Source of the DNA: Rhodocyclaceae bacterium UBA2271
Lineage (GTDB): Bacteria; Pseudomonadota; Gammaproteobacteria; Burkholderiales; Rhodocyclaceae
Assembly: GCA_002347405.1 (NCBI GenBank)
Contig: DDXB01000053.1
Location: forward strand, 157,955 to 180,325
Length of the DNA: 22,371 nucleotides
Reading direction: 5' to 3'
Positions 22,329-22,371 of this stretch are shown here, piece after piece; position 1 is the stretch's first letter, and every line of letters begins with the position of its first letter. The position numbers were made by a program, and so were the translations under genes. Below the pieces are notes generated by a model, which saw only the letters and a list, made by a program, of their open reading frames with translations, was not told where the DNA came from and made no database searches.

Positions 22329-22371
22329 CACATCACGGGGCGCTTTCAGGGCTAGAGCATGAAAAGTCGTT

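Overview
The window looks like chromosomal DNA of a GC-rich betaproteobacterium, most likely of the Rhodocyclales (relatives of Dechloromonas, Azonexus, Propionivibrio or Candidatus Accumulibacter). This rests on gene content and style: long-form PstC and PstA, PiT permease, DUF3422, CYTH-CHAD protein and dispersed REP-like repeats. There is no 16S gene, so the assignment is an inference. The dominant theme is phosphate: uptake, storage, and sparing of phosphate by replacing membrane phospholipids. Layout, left to right. (1) 1-885: a REP-associated tyrosine transposase (RAYT) gene beside its REP palindromes and a 21-bp tandem array, then a strong terminator. (2) 886-3619: a small secreted protein of unknown function, a DUF3373-type outer-membrane porin, and a 526-bp gap holding a double-hairpin repeat. 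(3) 3620-6736: a PiT-family phosphate permease (minus strand), diverging from a DUF3422 membrane-anchored protein. (4) 6737-7436: gene relics, then a clear Pho box. (5) 7437-14041: the high-affinity pst operon pstS, unknown lipoprotein, pstC, pstA, pstB; no phoU follows in the window. (6) 14042-14285: a hairpin repeat and a pit relic. (7) 14286-19509, minus strand: a five-gene operon CYTH-CHAD, olsA-like acyltransferase, agt-like glycosyltransferase, plcP-like phospholipase C and olsB, headed by a second Pho box (19572-19589). (8) 19680-22371: a soluble PDC/Cache-domain protein reading away from that Pho box, then a minus-strand pair of GT4 glycosyltransferase and diacylglycerol kinase joined by an ATGA overlap. 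How the genes fit together (inference from families plus the Pho boxes): under phosphate starvation PhoB would switch on PstSCAB and, at the same time, a lipid-remodelling operon. PlcP would strip phosphate head groups from phospholipids to give diacylglycerol, Agt would glycosylate the diacylglycerol, and OlsB plus OlsA would make phosphate-free ornithine lipids. The CYTH-CHAD protein would bind polyphosphate, although its CYTH metal-binding ExExK motif is degenerate (QxAxK). DgkA could return diacylglycerol to phosphatidic acid. The most unusual points are: a polyphosphate-type CHAD protein leading a Pho-controlled lipid-remodelling operon; an internally duplicated lipoprotein inserted between pstS and pstC; reciprocal relics of pit and of plcP/olsB on opposite sides of the pst operon; and a roughly 28-bp dispersed repeat with five copies in 11 kb, two of them inside a coding sequence.
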